A stretch of DNA of 64,000 nucleotides from Coleofasciculus sp040219735 (GTDB lineage: Bacteria > Cyanobacteriota > Cyanobacteriia > Cyanobacteriales > Coleofasciculaceae). The translations under genes were made by a program, and so were the position numbers. The stretch's first letter is position 1. Each line of letters begins with the position of its first letter. The notes under the pieces were generated by a model. That model ran no database searches and was not told where the DNA came from. It saw only the letters and a list, made by a program, of their open reading frames with translations. Below, piece by piece: positions 17,628 through 26,765 of this stretch. The stretch lies in assembly GCA_040219735.1 (NCBI GenBank), contig JAVJRX010000047.1; one strand, 5' to 3'.

Positions 17628-19151
17628 TCAGAACCTTATATCTAGCTTGTTGCCCGTCCCGGAGGAGGCTATCTGGCTAGACTTTTCTGAGTTGCTACGA
17701 ATCAGCTCAACGGGGCTATGACTGCACCGACTTTCAGACGCGCTTACTTGGTTTGCCGATTGTTGATATTGTTGCCATGCCCGTAGCAGGGCGGTTTCCA
17801 TCCCTGGATACTCAAATTGAGCATCCTGCAATGACAACGCATCGTCATAAACGTGACGACTTAAAAACGCACTCATTAAGTCGCGATGCATTACTACACC
17901 CGACTTATCGTAATGAACTCGCTCTGACAGAGATTTTTTGATACGTTCCCCTGTTAAATGAGTTTGAGAGAGCGCTGTTTTCGTAGTCGAAAACTGATAG
18001 AACGAACCGCCAGCTTTTTCAGCTTTGCGCTTCAGTTCTGACTGGAAAAAACCAGGGGACTTAGCGCCAATAGTTTTTCCCCAACTCTTTTGCCATCCCT
18101 TTACAGAAACATTTTCAGTCTTGATTTGGTTTCCGTTTCTGAGAATATCATTAACTAGGCGGCGGTTTTGAGACTTGCAATACTCAGCTTTACGCCGCTC
18201 TAATTCTCTCTTAGTTGCTGCAAGTTTTTGATAACGCTCGGACTTATTCCATGAAGAGCAACCTTTTTTCGGCTTCCCTTTTTTCAGGATAGCCTTACGT
18301 CCCTTCCTTCCTAAGAAGTCAGGTTCGTAGTTATCAGGATTGGACTGCCGTTGTGACCGTTGCATCTTTCGCTGCAAGCTACTAATCTCACGCTCAAAGG
18401 TCGGAACCTTCTCGGCAAAGGGTAACAAGCCAGCATTGCTGTCAGCCACATAAGCCACATTAGAAATATTCAGGTCTAATCCAACAACTCCAGGATTAAC
18501 AAAATTAGCAGCTTTTTGATAAGGCTCCCCTTTGTTGATTAACTGAGCATACCAGCGACGTTTACCGTTAATCTCTTTCCAGAGAATCCGGACGTATTTG
18601 ATCTCGCTGGTGATACCATGCATCATTACAGGGTTATTGGGGCGAATCAGAGCGTTGAGTTTGAGCTTTCCCCAAAGAAGGTGCTCCCCAGTCCAACGGA
18701 TACCCTGCTTGTTGGTCTTACCCTCCATGCTGCGGAACCGAGAAGGAACCTTGAATCGTACTTTCTTAGCACGACCAAACATTACCTTTTCTGTTGCTTG
18801 GAAGGCACGAGTCGCTAACTTTTGCTGAGTATTGGAATCAACTTTTTGAGCAATCCACTTAGAAGCGTTGGCGACTACCGTTGCATAAGCCTGAAGCTCA
18901 TACTCGGAGTATCGATACTGCTTCCTTGCTTCACTGAATGCCCTTGTTCTGGCTTTCCCTTTCGGTAGCTTTTTGGCTGATTGGTAATGAGAGGATTTCT
19001 GCACTAACCGCATCCGAACCATTGCCTCATTGAGTAAAGCATTATAGAGTTGCCGACCCGCTTGAAAGCGAGAAAGCAACTCTGACTCTAATTGACTGGT
19101 TACAACAAGAGGAATGGTTGTAATGAATGAAGGGGTAGTGCTTTTACCCAT
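17628..19151 (-). CDS. tnpB: TnpB-family RNA-guided nuclease homologue lacking zinc-finger cysteines
   Basis: 507 residues, longer than typical TnpB (about 400). RuvC catalytic residues are all present: Asp226 (GLDLNISN), Glu346 (IKTENVSVKGW) and Asp424 (MHRDLMSAFLSR). The segment between Glu346 and Asp424, where TnpB normally has two CxxC pairs, reads SQTHLTGERIKKSLSERVHY and then DKSG, so every zinc ligand is replaced. The N-terminal part is rich in basic residues, consistent with RNA/DNA binding. TnpB proteins cut DNA guided by an RNA from the element's right end and help IS retention; whether this variant cuts is unknown. Disrupts glutaredoxin. Confidence 0.88.
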   Translation of the reverse strand: MGKSTTPSFITTIPLVVTSQLESELLSRFQAGRQLYNALLNEAMVRMRLVQKSSHYQSAKKLPKGKARTRAFSEARKQYRYSEYELQAYATVVANASKWIAQKVDSNTQQKLATRAFQATEKVMFGRAKKVRFKVPSRFRSMEGKTNKQGIRWTGEHLLWGKLKLNALIRPNNPVMMHGITSEIKYVRILWKEINGKRRWYAQLINKGEPYQKAANFVNPGVVGLDLNISNVAYVADSNAGLLPFAEKVPTFEREISSLQRKMQRSQRQSNPDNYEPDFLGRKGRKAILKKGKPKKGCSSWNKSERYQKLAATKRELERRKAEYCKSQNRRLVNDILRNGNQIKTENVSVKGWQKSWGKTIGAKSPGFFQSELKRKAEKAGGSFYQFSTTKTALSQTHLTGERIKKSLSERVHYDKSGVVMHRDLMSAFLSRHVYDDALSLQDAQFEYPGMETALLRAWQQYQQSANQVSASESRCSHSPVELIRSNSEKSSQIASSGTGNKLDIRF

Positions 19152-19421
19152 ACTGAAGAAATCGAGAATGTTAGTTGCCTAAAATGATTGGCATCGACCT
19201 TTTAATCAGGATAGTTTTAATTTAGACAAATGTCAACAACAGCAACCTTGTATCCTCATCTAAAAAGAATGCCCTCTATGTGGACAAGAGGATACTTTCA
19301 TGACACTACGGGCAAATTTTCAACAGCAGTGATTCAGGCTTACATCAATGACCCCCATCATTCTAAAAATTAGACGGCAAATAAAGAAAGCCGTGTCGCG
19401 TTTCCGCCCCCGTTTGGAAAA

Positions 19422-19441
19422 CGGGAGCTACCACGCTCCCG
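19422..19441 (-). other. Left-end (LE) hairpin of the IS element
   Basis: CGGGAGC/GCTCCCG stem with a 6-nt loop, about 10 bp from the element edge. Position and size fit the subterminal hairpin recognised by Y1 transposases. The host sequence just outside it (minus strand ...ATCTACACC) is the candidate target site and TAM. Confidence 0.65.
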
Positions 19442-19451
19442 CTTGTTAGAT

Positions 19452-19523
19452 GGTGTAGATTTCCACGTTAGCGTTGATGCGTTCGGGATGACGTCCCAGG
19501 AGGGAGTTGATCAAGTTTAACAT
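19452..19523 (-). pseudogene. Glutaredoxin, N-terminal fragment (IS-disrupted)
   Basis: 24 codons from the ATG at 19523 (MLNLINSLLGRHPERINANV, then EIYT) stop exactly at the IS edge. The usual next residues of GrxC (WQTCPFC) resume on the other side of the element at 17582. Reading into the IS gives Ile-stop. The intact gene would reduce glutathione-mixed disulfides in the cytosol. Confidence 0.88.
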
Positions 19524-19912
19524 TTTATCTCTATTTTCAAGGGATCTATTTTTTAGGGTAAAGTATTAAGTCTTGTTAAGCAAATCCGGGTTATTTACCA
19601 CGGCTCTTGCTAGCGTCATTTCAAATAGTCAAAGGGTAATATTAGATTAATTTATAGACCGACGCAACCCTGTTCTTGGTGGGTTACAGCGGATAGTAAA
19701 TTAAGCGGTTTGTTGTCGAGATTCAATCACCGCCTAACCCACCCTACAGGAAATTAATGGTTTCGGAATCAATGGTCTTTCGGTCTAGACTAAGTTATCT
19801 AGTTTACCGGAATTTTCACAAAAGACCCTGATGGTAAGAGTAGCACATCAGCTCCAATAGCTATGTTGGAGTTAGCGGTTGGAGATGGAGGAATTCAGAA
19901 GGGAGATGTCTG
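19524..19912. other. 389-bp spacer
   Basis: Presumably the old promoter region of the glutaredoxin gene plus the leader of the cyclase gene. A repeat near 19675-19750 has GGTGGGTTACAGCGG facing GCCTAACCCACCCTACAGG. A small pair TAGCTATGTTGGAGTTAGC lies near 19857. GGGAG at 19901-19905, about 8 nt before the ATG at 19913, is a good ribosome-binding site for the cyclase gene. Confidence 0.5.
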
Positions 19913-22366
19913 ATGAGGTCAAGGCTGAAAACGTGGATTAAGCAATGGCAAGGAATCCTATTGATCACTCCTAGTGTGACTCTGATTATCCTTGCCCTTA
20001 ATGGGGCGGGTTTATTTCAGCTATTGGAATGGGCAACCCTGGATCAATATTTCCGTCTGCGTCCCCAAGAATCCCCAGACTCTCGCATTCTCTTAGTCAC
20101 GATTGATGAAACTGATATTAATCAGGTGGGACAGTGGCCCATTCCTGATGGAGTTTTGGCTGACTTAATTAATACCCTGAAAGCGGCTAAACCACGAGTG
20201 ATGGGTTTAAATCTGTATCGAGATTTACCCGTAGAACCTGGACATCAGGAATGGGTGGAGGTGATGCAGTCTACGCCGAATCTAATTGGGGTCGAAAAAA
20301 GAGTGGGCGATCGCGTCGCCTCTCCACCCACCTTAGACGCTTTAGCCCAAGTCGGTTTGGCTGATCTGCTTGTGGATGCGGATGGCAAGATTCGCCGAGG
20401 GTTACTGTCAATTCAACCGGAGAATGAGGATGTGCAATTAAGTTTAGCCGCCCGTCTAGCATTACTGTACTTAGAGGATGAAGGTATTACTTTAGAGGTG
20501 ATTAATGCCAATCAGCCGTATTATCGTCTCGGTAAAGCTATCTTTATGCCCTTCCAGAATCATGATGGGGGGTATGTGGATGCAGATGCGGGAGGGTATC
20601 AGATTCTTTTAAACTTTCGTGGTGTTTCCGCCACCTTTGATACCGTCTCCTTACGCGATGTATTAGCAGATCAAATTCCCCCAGAAAAAATCCGCGATCG
20701 CATCATCCTAATTGGTTCTAAGGCGCAAAGTACCAATGATTTATTTTTTACCCCTTATGATAGCACGATATTTGCCCCTCCCCGTCGCACAGCAGCCGTT
20801 GTTATTCACGCTAATTTAACCAGCCAAATTATCAGTGGTGCAATAGATGGACGCCCCTTCATTAAAGTCTTACCCACCCTGGTAGAAGCAGTACAGATTT
20901 TTTCTTGGTCGTTTCTGGGTGCAGCCGGAAGTTTATTCTTACTAAAGAATCAACGGTTGAACCCAAAAAGCGTACTCCAATTACTCGCCCTAGGCATTTA
21001 TATTTTACTGGCGATTGGTTGTAGCTTAATCGGCACTTATCTCCTATTTTTGGCAGGGTGGTGGTTACCTGTAGTTCCCTCATTACTCGCATTAACGGGT
21101 TCAGCCGTCGTCACAGCCGATTATCAGAGTCGCCAGTTACAACAGAAAGCCCAACAGAAATATCGCCGTATTTTTGAAAATGCATTAGAAGGTATTTTTC
21201 AGACAACCCTTGACGGACGCTATCGCAGTGCAAATCCGGCATTGGCAAAGATTTATGGCTATAATTCCTCCGAAGAATTAATCAGCACGATTACCGATAT
21301 AACCACCCAAATTTATGTTGATCCGAACCGTCGCACTCACTTTATTAAACTGATGGAACAACAGGGAGAAGTTGTCGGCTTTGAGTCTCAAGTTTATCGC
21401 CAAGATGGCAGCATTATTTGGATTTGTGAACATGCGCGATCGGTTTGTGATGATCAGGGCAATGTACTCTACTATCAGGGGTTCATTGAAGATATTACAG
21501 AACGTAAACAAGCTCAAGTCGAGCGAGAAGAGTTTACCCGCGAGCTTTTTCGGTTGAATCAATCGTTCTCCCAGTTTGTCCCCCGGCAATTCTTACAATT
21601 ACTGAATAAGGACAGTATTTCTGATGTGCAATTAGGGGATCAATCCCAGCAAAAAATGTCGGTTTTATTTGCAGATATTCGCAATTTTACGACTCTATCA
21701 GAAGCGATGACACCGCAAGAAACCTTTAACTTTATTAACCGTTATCTTTCCTACATGGAACCAGCCATTATTGAAAATCAAGGCTTTATTGATAAATATA
21801 TTGGTGATGCAATTATGGCATTATTTAGTGGGAGTGCCGATGATGCCGTCAACGCGGCAATTGCTATGTTGCAACACCTGAAACTCTATAATAAAGAGCG
21901 ACAAAAAGCCGGGGAGTGTCCGATTGAAATCGGGATTGGCATTAATACTGGCTTGATGATGTTGGGAACAGTGGGCGGTAAAACACATATTAATAGTACG
22001 GTAATTAGTGATGCTGTAAATTTGGCATCTCGCTTGGAACACCTGACTAAAGAGTATGGAGTGTCGCTGCTGATTTCACATTACACCTTTGACCATTTGC
22101 GTGACCCCTCTGACTATTCTTTTCGTCTCATTGGTCGGGTTAAGGTTAAAGGTAAAACCAAACGTGTGTCTGTGTTTGATGTGTTTGATGCTGATCCTTC
22201 CTCAGTTCGTCAGAAGAAGTTGAAAACAAAAACGATGTTTGAACAAGCGTTATGCCTTTATTATCAAAGAGATGTGAGTAAAGCAGCTAAATTGTTTCAA
22301 CAGTGTTTAGAATTTGTGCCTGAGGATAAAACCGCTAAAATCTATCTGCGGCGTTGTCAGAACTAG
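19913..22366 (+). CDS. CHASE2-PAS-class III adenylate/guanylate cyclase
   Basis: 817 residues. Membrane helix at about 13-31, then a CHASE2 extracytoplasmic sensor to about 315 ('DQYFRLRPQESPDSRIL', 'GLNLYRDLPVEPG', 'RIILIGSKAQSTNDLFFTP'). Three helices follow at about 327-400, then PAS+PAC (about 415-535, 'GFIEDITERKQ'). The class III cyclase (about 575-765) has both metal Asp residues (FADIRNFT and DKYIGDAIM). The Lys of IDKYIGD is typical of adenylate rather than guanylate cyclases, so cAMP is the likely product. A short helical tail (about 775-817) resembles a TPR. It lies 190 bp upstream of the haemagglutinin-like gene on the same strand. Confidence 0.93.
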   Translation: MRSRLKTWIKQWQGILLITPSVTLIILALNGAGLFQLLEWATLDQYFRLRPQESPDSRILLVTIDETDINQVGQWPIPDGVLADLINTLKAAKPRVMGLNLYRDLPVEPGHQEWVEVMQSTPNLIGVEKRVGDRVASPPTLDALAQVGLADLLVDADGKIRRGLLSIQPENEDVQLSLAARLALLYLEDEGITLEVINANQPYYRLGKAIFMPFQNHDGGYVDADAGGYQILLNFRGVSATFDTVSLRDVLADQIPPEKIRDRIILIGSKAQSTNDLFFTPYDSTIFAPPRRTAAVVIHANLTSQIISGAIDGRPFIKVLPTLVEAVQIFSWSFLGAAGSLFLLKNQRLNPKSVLQLLALGIYILLAIGCSLIGTYLLFLAGWWLPVVPSLLALTGSAVVTADYQSRQLQQKAQQKYRRIFENALEGIFQTTLDGRYRSANPALAKIYGYNSSEELISTITDITTQIYVDPNRRTHFIKLMEQQGEVVGFESQVYRQDGSIIWICEHARSVCDDQGNVLYYQGFIEDITERKQAQVEREEFTRELFRLNQSFSQFVPRQFLQLLNKDSISDVQLGDQSQQKMSVLFADIRNFTTLSEAMTPQETFNFINRYLSYMEPAIIENQGFIDKYIGDAIMALFSGSADDAVNAAIAMLQHLKLYNKERQKAGECPIEIGIGINTGLMMLGTVGGKTHINSTVISDAVNLASRLEHLTKEYGVSLLISHYTFDHLRDPSDYSFRLIGRVKVKGKTKRVSVFDVFDADPSSVRQKKLKTKTMFEQALCLYYQRDVSKAAKLFQQCLEFVPEDKTAKIYLRRCQN

Positions 22367-22556
22367 AAACGTAGAATGCTATGTACCTACAGAGCAACAT
22401 GGCGTTTTAAATTTGATAAAAGTTTTAAATATCCCCAAAATTGTACGGGTATCCTTAGGATGAGACTGTATAGAGAAAAAGAACCGAATTAGTGGGTTTA
22501 AGTTCCTCTTGTCGAGGAATATTACAGGGATTTTTTGATCAAATCCAGTTGAACTG

Positions 22557-25500
22557 ATGAATCCAGTCGATTTTAACTCTATACTCAAAAGCCTAAACAC
22601 TCAAAAAGCGTTAAAATGGTTCTGCTGTTTTGGACTTGTATCCAGTCAGATTTTTTATGCCGCAAAAATTAATGCCCAACTGATTCCTGATCATACTTTA
22701 GGTGCAGAAAATTCCATCGTTGTTCCCCAAGAGGTGCGGGATTTAATTAAAGGTGGGGCAAGACGGGGGAGTAATTTGTTCCACAGTTTTAGTGAGTTCA
22801 ATATTGATCAGGGACAGCAGGTTTACTTTGCCAATCCTGCGGATGTTAACCATATCCTCACCCGCGTCACGGGAACGAATATCTCGAATATTTTTGGCAC
22901 TCTCGGTGTGGAAGGGGCGGCGAATCTAGTCTTAATTAATCCCAACGGGATTATTTTTGGACAAGACGCCAAATTAGATGTAGCCGGTTCATTTGTTGCG
23001 AGTACGGCTGATGGGATTCGCCTGGGTGAACAGGGATTATTTATGGCAAAAGAACCCCAAAAAAGTACACTCCTATCCATTCAGCCCGGGGTATTCTTTT
23101 TTAATTATCTAACTGATGAATCGGCAACGATTACCAATGCAGGGAATTTATCTGTGGGAGGGAATCTCACTCTAGCGGCTGATACTCTAAATTTACAAGG
23201 TCAGCTTATAGCTGGAGATCATCTTACCCTGCACGCTAATCATACCGTAAACATCCGAGACAGTCTTGCCCATCCGTTCGTTGCTAGGGCTGGCGGAAAT
23301 TTGCAGATACAAGGCGATCGCACGATTGATATTTTTGCCCTGAATCATCCAGAGAGTGGTCTTTTCGCCAATGAAAATATGATATTCCATTCGGCTAATC
23401 CTGTTCAAGGGGATGCCCATTTCTGGACTGGTGGCGAGTTTCGCATCGAACAGCTTGATGGGAATCTGGGAACCCTCACAAGTCCTAATGATCCGGTGAT
23501 TCGCAGTGGTGGGGATGTTTTGATCGGGGCTTATCAGGGCGCTTCACTGCATATTTTCGCTGGTGGAAGTGTGACGATTCCGGGTGGTGTTTTGATCAAT
23601 AATGTCGATACCGAAAATGGCATTGTTGAGATAATTACTCTTTCCGATGGCACATCCATATTCATTGATGGGAAAACTCAACCCACCCTGGATATCCGGG
23701 CGGGAACGACTGCTTTTGATATTCCAGTCATTAAAGGTATTCCATCCCAGGGAATTATTGTTCCTCCTTTCCCCAATCTCCGGGAAAGTCCGACCAGTGC
23801 TACTATTACCATTGGCGATATCTTTAACCCAGGAGGCGCTGTTTTTTTAACCAATCAGTACCAGCCCAATCCATCCTTAGCCGGGGGTATAACCGTTGGT
23901 TCAATAAATACCCCAGGAATTATGACGGGGGGTACAATTATTATCGACTCAAAAGGATTAATTGATACCACGGCTGGCACAATTGATACCCGTTCTTTTG
24001 GTAAAGCAGGTGATATCTTCCTCCAAGCCGTTGGTGATATTAGAGTGAGTAATATCAATGCCATTGGAGAACTTGGTGGTAGTATCTCTCTGAACAGTGG
24101 CGCAACGCTAACCCTGAATAATTCAATAATTAGTAGCCTCACCCGTTTAGGCAAAGGCGGTGACATTCACCTCTCAGCCCCGTCTCTGGTTTTGAGTGGT
24201 GGATCTAAAATTTTTAATGTGACGGTTGGTTCTGGAGAAGGGGGTAATATTCAGATTATCGCTGATTCAATTCGTGCCGACGATAACTCTGATATTAATA
24301 CAATTGCTGCCAGTATCAACGATAACTCTGATATCACTAATATTATCGAAATTCTTGGTTCGCCGAGCGGTGATATTGCCGTTCTAATCGAAGCTATCCC
24401 AGCGAACAACACATCTGTGACAGTTTCAGGATCAGGAGGTAACATTCAGGTTACCGCTGAATCCCTTACCTTGCAAGATGAATCGAATATTGCGACAGCC
24501 ACCTTTGCTAATGGTGGACAAGCGGGAAATGTGATGATTAATGCGACTTCAGTCAACCTGCTAGATGATGGTACATTGGGTTCCCTTACTTATGGCTCTG
24601 GTGATGCTGGAAATTTAACCCTAAATAGCCGTCAATTACTTATCCGAAATACAAAAACCTACTCAGAGGTAGGAACGGGCATTTCTACAGCAGCTCGAAC
24701 CAATAGCAGTGGTGATGCTGGGGATTTAACCATCAACGCCGAATCCATAGAAATTATTGGCAATCAACCGGGTGAAGCTGTCGCTCCAACTGACCTCAAT
24801 AGCCTCTTAGAATTGGCTGAGTTGCGGACAGGTTTGACCTCCGCAACTCAAGGGAGTGGAGATGGCGGAAATATCACGATTAATAGCGATCACTTGGTGG
24901 TGCGAGATGGCGCTGGAATTGCCACCTCCGCTGATTTCACGAGTACAGGAACCGCTGGAAATTTGAGAGTGAATGCGACTCAGATAGAATTGCAAGGAAA
25001 GGGGGGTATAACAACATTAACCTTAGCATCTGGTGATACCCGATCAGGTGATTTGTACATCAATGCTGATCGCGTGACCCTTTTGGACGGAGCCGGAATT
25101 GGTACGGGAACGCGATCAGGAAACGGTGGCAATATTGTCCTCACTGGAACGGATTTATTACTGATGCGAAATAACAGTTTAATCAGTACCACGGCGGGAC
25201 AAGCGGGGGCGGGTGGAGATGGTGGCGATATCGATATTGAGGCTAAGTTTATCGTGTCTATTCTAGAAGGAAATAGTGATATCACTGCCAATGCTTTTGA
25301 AGGAAATGGCGGAAATATTATCATAACGACTCAAGGTATTTTTGGCTTGCAGGTGAGTGATAAACTTACCCCAAATAGTGATATTACGGCTAGTTCTCAG
25401 TTAGGAATTGGGGGTACAATTACGATTAATACTCCCAATGTTGATCCATCTAGCGGATTAACTGAATTACCCTTAAATTTTACTGACCCGTCTAATCAAA

Positions 25501-25814
25501 TTATTGCGGGTTGTCCGGCTGACACAGGAAATCGTTTTACCGTTATCGGACGCGGCGGTATTCCCAATAATCCCCGTGACTATTTACCGGGAAATGCGGT
25601 TTGGCGAGATTGGCGAAGTGTTTCAGCAAATCCTGATAATCAACCTGTAGTAAATCTCCCATCCGTAACACCTGAAAAGCAACTGATTGAAGCTCAAGGT
25701 TGGATTGTGGATGAAAATGGTACGGTGATTTTGACGGCTGAATCGAGTGGAGAAAAAAGGGTAGTTTTTGGGGGAGTATCGTCTTCCTGTGGGGTGAAAA
25801 ATGACTTAGACTAA
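22557..25814 (+). CDS. Filamentous-haemagglutinin-like exoprotein (TPS domain), locus A
   Basis: 1085 residues. Export signal within 1-43 (ends INAQ), then a two-partner-secretion domain ('GGARRGSNLFHSFSEFNI', 'NPNGIIFGQDAKLDVAGSF'). A long Gly/Asn/Thr-rich right-handed beta-helix with 'GDAGNLTLN'-type repeats fills about 300-980. The C-terminus carries 'GRGGIPNNPRDYL', 'AVWRDWR' and 'EAQGWIVDENGTVILTAES', matched in the locus B homologue, and ends with a Cys (SSSCGVKN). Such proteins cross the outer membrane through a TpsB/FhaC partner, not encoded nearby. Likely surface or secreted adhesin-like protein; role unknown. Confidence 0.92.
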   Translation: MNPVDFNSILKSLNTQKALKWFCCFGLVSSQIFYAAKINAQLIPDHTLGAENSIVVPQEVRDLIKGGARRGSNLFHSFSEFNIDQGQQVYFANPADVNHILTRVTGTNISNIFGTLGVEGAANLVLINPNGIIFGQDAKLDVAGSFVASTADGIRLGEQGLFMAKEPQKSTLLSIQPGVFFFNYLTDESATITNAGNLSVGGNLTLAADTLNLQGQLIAGDHLTLHANHTVNIRDSLAHPFVARAGGNLQIQGDRTIDIFALNHPESGLFANENMIFHSANPVQGDAHFWTGGEFRIEQLDGNLGTLTSPNDPVIRSGGDVLIGAYQGASLHIFAGGSVTIPGGVLINNVDTENGIVEIITLSDGTSIFIDGKTQPTLDIRAGTTAFDIPVIKGIPSQGIIVPPFPNLRESPTSATITIGDIFNPGGAVFLTNQYQPNPSLAGGITVGSINTPGIMTGGTIIIDSKGLIDTTAGTIDTRSFGKAGDIFLQAVGDIRVSNINAIGELGGSISLNSGATLTLNNSIISSLTRLGKGGDIHLSAPSLVLSGGSKIFNVTVGSGEGGNIQIIADSIRADDNSDINTIAASINDNSDITNIIEILGSPSGDIAVLIEAIPANNTSVTVSGSGGNIQVTAESLTLQDESNIATATFANGGQAGNVMINATSVNLLDDGTLGSLTYGSGDAGNLTLNSRQLLIRNTKTYSEVGTGISTAARTNSSGDAGDLTINAESIEIIGNQPGEAVAPTDLNSLLELAELRTGLTSATQGSGDGGNITINSDHLVVRDGAGIATSADFTSTGTAGNLRVNATQIELQGKGGITTLTLASGDTRSGDLYINADRVTLLDGAGIGTGTRSGNGGNIVLTGTDLLLMRNNSLISTTAGQAGAGGDGGDIDIEAKFIVSILEGNSDITANAFEGNGGNIIITTQGIFGLQVSDKLTPNSDITASSQLGIGGTITINTPNVDPSSGLTELPLNFTDPSNQIIAGCPADTGNRFTVIGRGGIPNNPRDYLPGNAVWRDWRSVSANPDNQPVVNLPSVTPEKQLIEAQGWIVDENGTVILTAESSGEKRVVFGGVSSSCGVKNDLD

Positions 25815-25972
25815 ATTTAATGGGTGAGATTGCAATTATATTTTTTTAACGCAGAGGGGCGCAGAGGTTTTCGCAGAGGGCGCAGAGGTGATTGAAGGAT
25901 GGAGGCGATAATTTTATAGAATGGGGGAAATAACTGGAGATGATCGGACAAATAACAAAGGACGAATGACAA
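25815..25972. repeat. CGCAGAGG repeat spacer
   Basis: About 25851-25887 has four CGCAGAGG-type units (AACGCAGAGGGGCGCAGAGG and further). The same motif in inverse orientation is at 30318-30365. Followed by GGACGAATGACAAATGACA directly before the Uma2 start. Confidence 0.7.
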
Positions 25973-26755
25973 ATGACAATAGTAACTCGTACTGATTTAC
26001 CCCCAGCATTTCCTGATCATACTCAACTTCCCGAATCAGATGGTACGTTTGTGAAGAATTTCCAGGAGCATCCCCAAAGCATTATTTTAACCGATTCTAT
26101 TGGTTCAGTTTTGCGGCAACTTCATCCTGATGGTCAATATGCTATTGGACAAGATTGTGGTATCTACTGGCGTGAAACTGACCCCCCCGAAAAAGGGGCT
26201 GAAGCGCCGGATTGGTTCTATGTTGCCAATGTTCCGCCGCTTCTGAATGGAGAAATTCGGCGTTCGTATGTCCTGTGGCGAGAATTCATGGCACCAACGA
26301 TTGCTATTGAGTTTGCCAGTGGGGATGGAGAAGAGGAACGGGATGCTACACCTTTATCAGTCTCGGCTGAGGGGAAAACTACGAAACCCGGTAAATTCTG
26401 GGTTTATGGACATATTATTCGCATTCCTTACTATGCCATTTACGAAATTAAAAATGGCAAATTAGAGGTGTATCATCTGCAAGATTTTTCCTATCAACGA
26501 ATAGAACCTAATGAACGGGGTCATTATTCTATTCCACCGTTAGGAGTAGAACTCGGACTTTGGCAAGGAACCTATCAAAATCAAATTCAACTCTGGCTGC
26601 GCTGGTGGGATAGTGAGGGCAACCTTTTACTTATTGGTGAAGAACGGGCGGAAATTGAACGACAACGGGCGGAAAAAGCCGAGCAAAAAGCGGCAAAATT
26701 AGCTGCACGATTGCGAAAAATGGGGATTGACCCTGACGCCGACGAGTTAGAGTAG
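25973..26755 (+). CDS. Uma2-family (DUF820) PD-(D/E)XK nuclease-like protein
   Basis: 260 residues. Family markers: 'AIGQDCGIYWRET', 'EAPDWFYVANVPP', 'PTIAIEFASGDGEEERD', 'YGHIIRIPYYAIYE', then 'IPPLGVELGLWQGTYQN'. The Asp of APDW and Glu of AIEF fit the restriction-endonuclease-like core. The C-terminal about 40 residues are a Glu/Lys/Ala coiled coil (ERQRAEKAEQKAAKLAARL), common in these proteins. Uma2 proteins are massively duplicated in cyanobacteria and of unknown function. Its stop is 10 bp before the CHAT gene, so the two are probably co-transcribed; no Uma2 occurs in locus B. Confidence 0.9.
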   Translation: MTIVTRTDLPPAFPDHTQLPESDGTFVKNFQEHPQSIILTDSIGSVLRQLHPDGQYAIGQDCGIYWRETDPPEKGAEAPDWFYVANVPPLLNGEIRRSYVLWREFMAPTIAIEFASGDGEEERDATPLSVSAEGKTTKPGKFWVYGHIIRIPYYAIYEIKNGKLEVYHLQDFSYQRIEPNERGHYSIPPLGVELGLWQGTYQNQIQLWLRWWDSEGNLLLIGEERAEIERQRAEKAEQKAAKLAARLRKMGIDPDADELE

Positions 26756-26765
26756 AAGAGGGGTT

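Larger units (their letters stand above)
17583..19451 (-). mobile_element. IS200/IS605-type element, tnpB only
   Basis: About 1869 bp. The ends are fixed to within 1-2 bp by the interrupted glutaredoxin gene, which reads through if the element is removed. There are no terminal inverted repeats and no target duplication, as expected of this family. Subterminal hairpins lie at both ends: 17593-17622 (CTCCCGGTT/AACCGGGAG) just after tnpB, and 19422-19441 (CGGGAGC/GCTCCCG) at the other end. There is no Y1 transposase (tnpA) gene; about 300 bp upstream of tnpB are non-coding. Mobilisation would need a tnpA in trans. Confidence 0.88.

Noticed and set aside
19352..19451. Searched the IS left region for a Y1 transposase (tnpA).
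   Set aside because: Only about 300 bp, no frame with the HUH/Tyr motifs.
24980..25324. Pro/Ser-rich minus-strand frames opposite both exoprotein genes.
   Set aside because: They mirror the Gly/Asn repeat codons; repeated at several places for the same reason.
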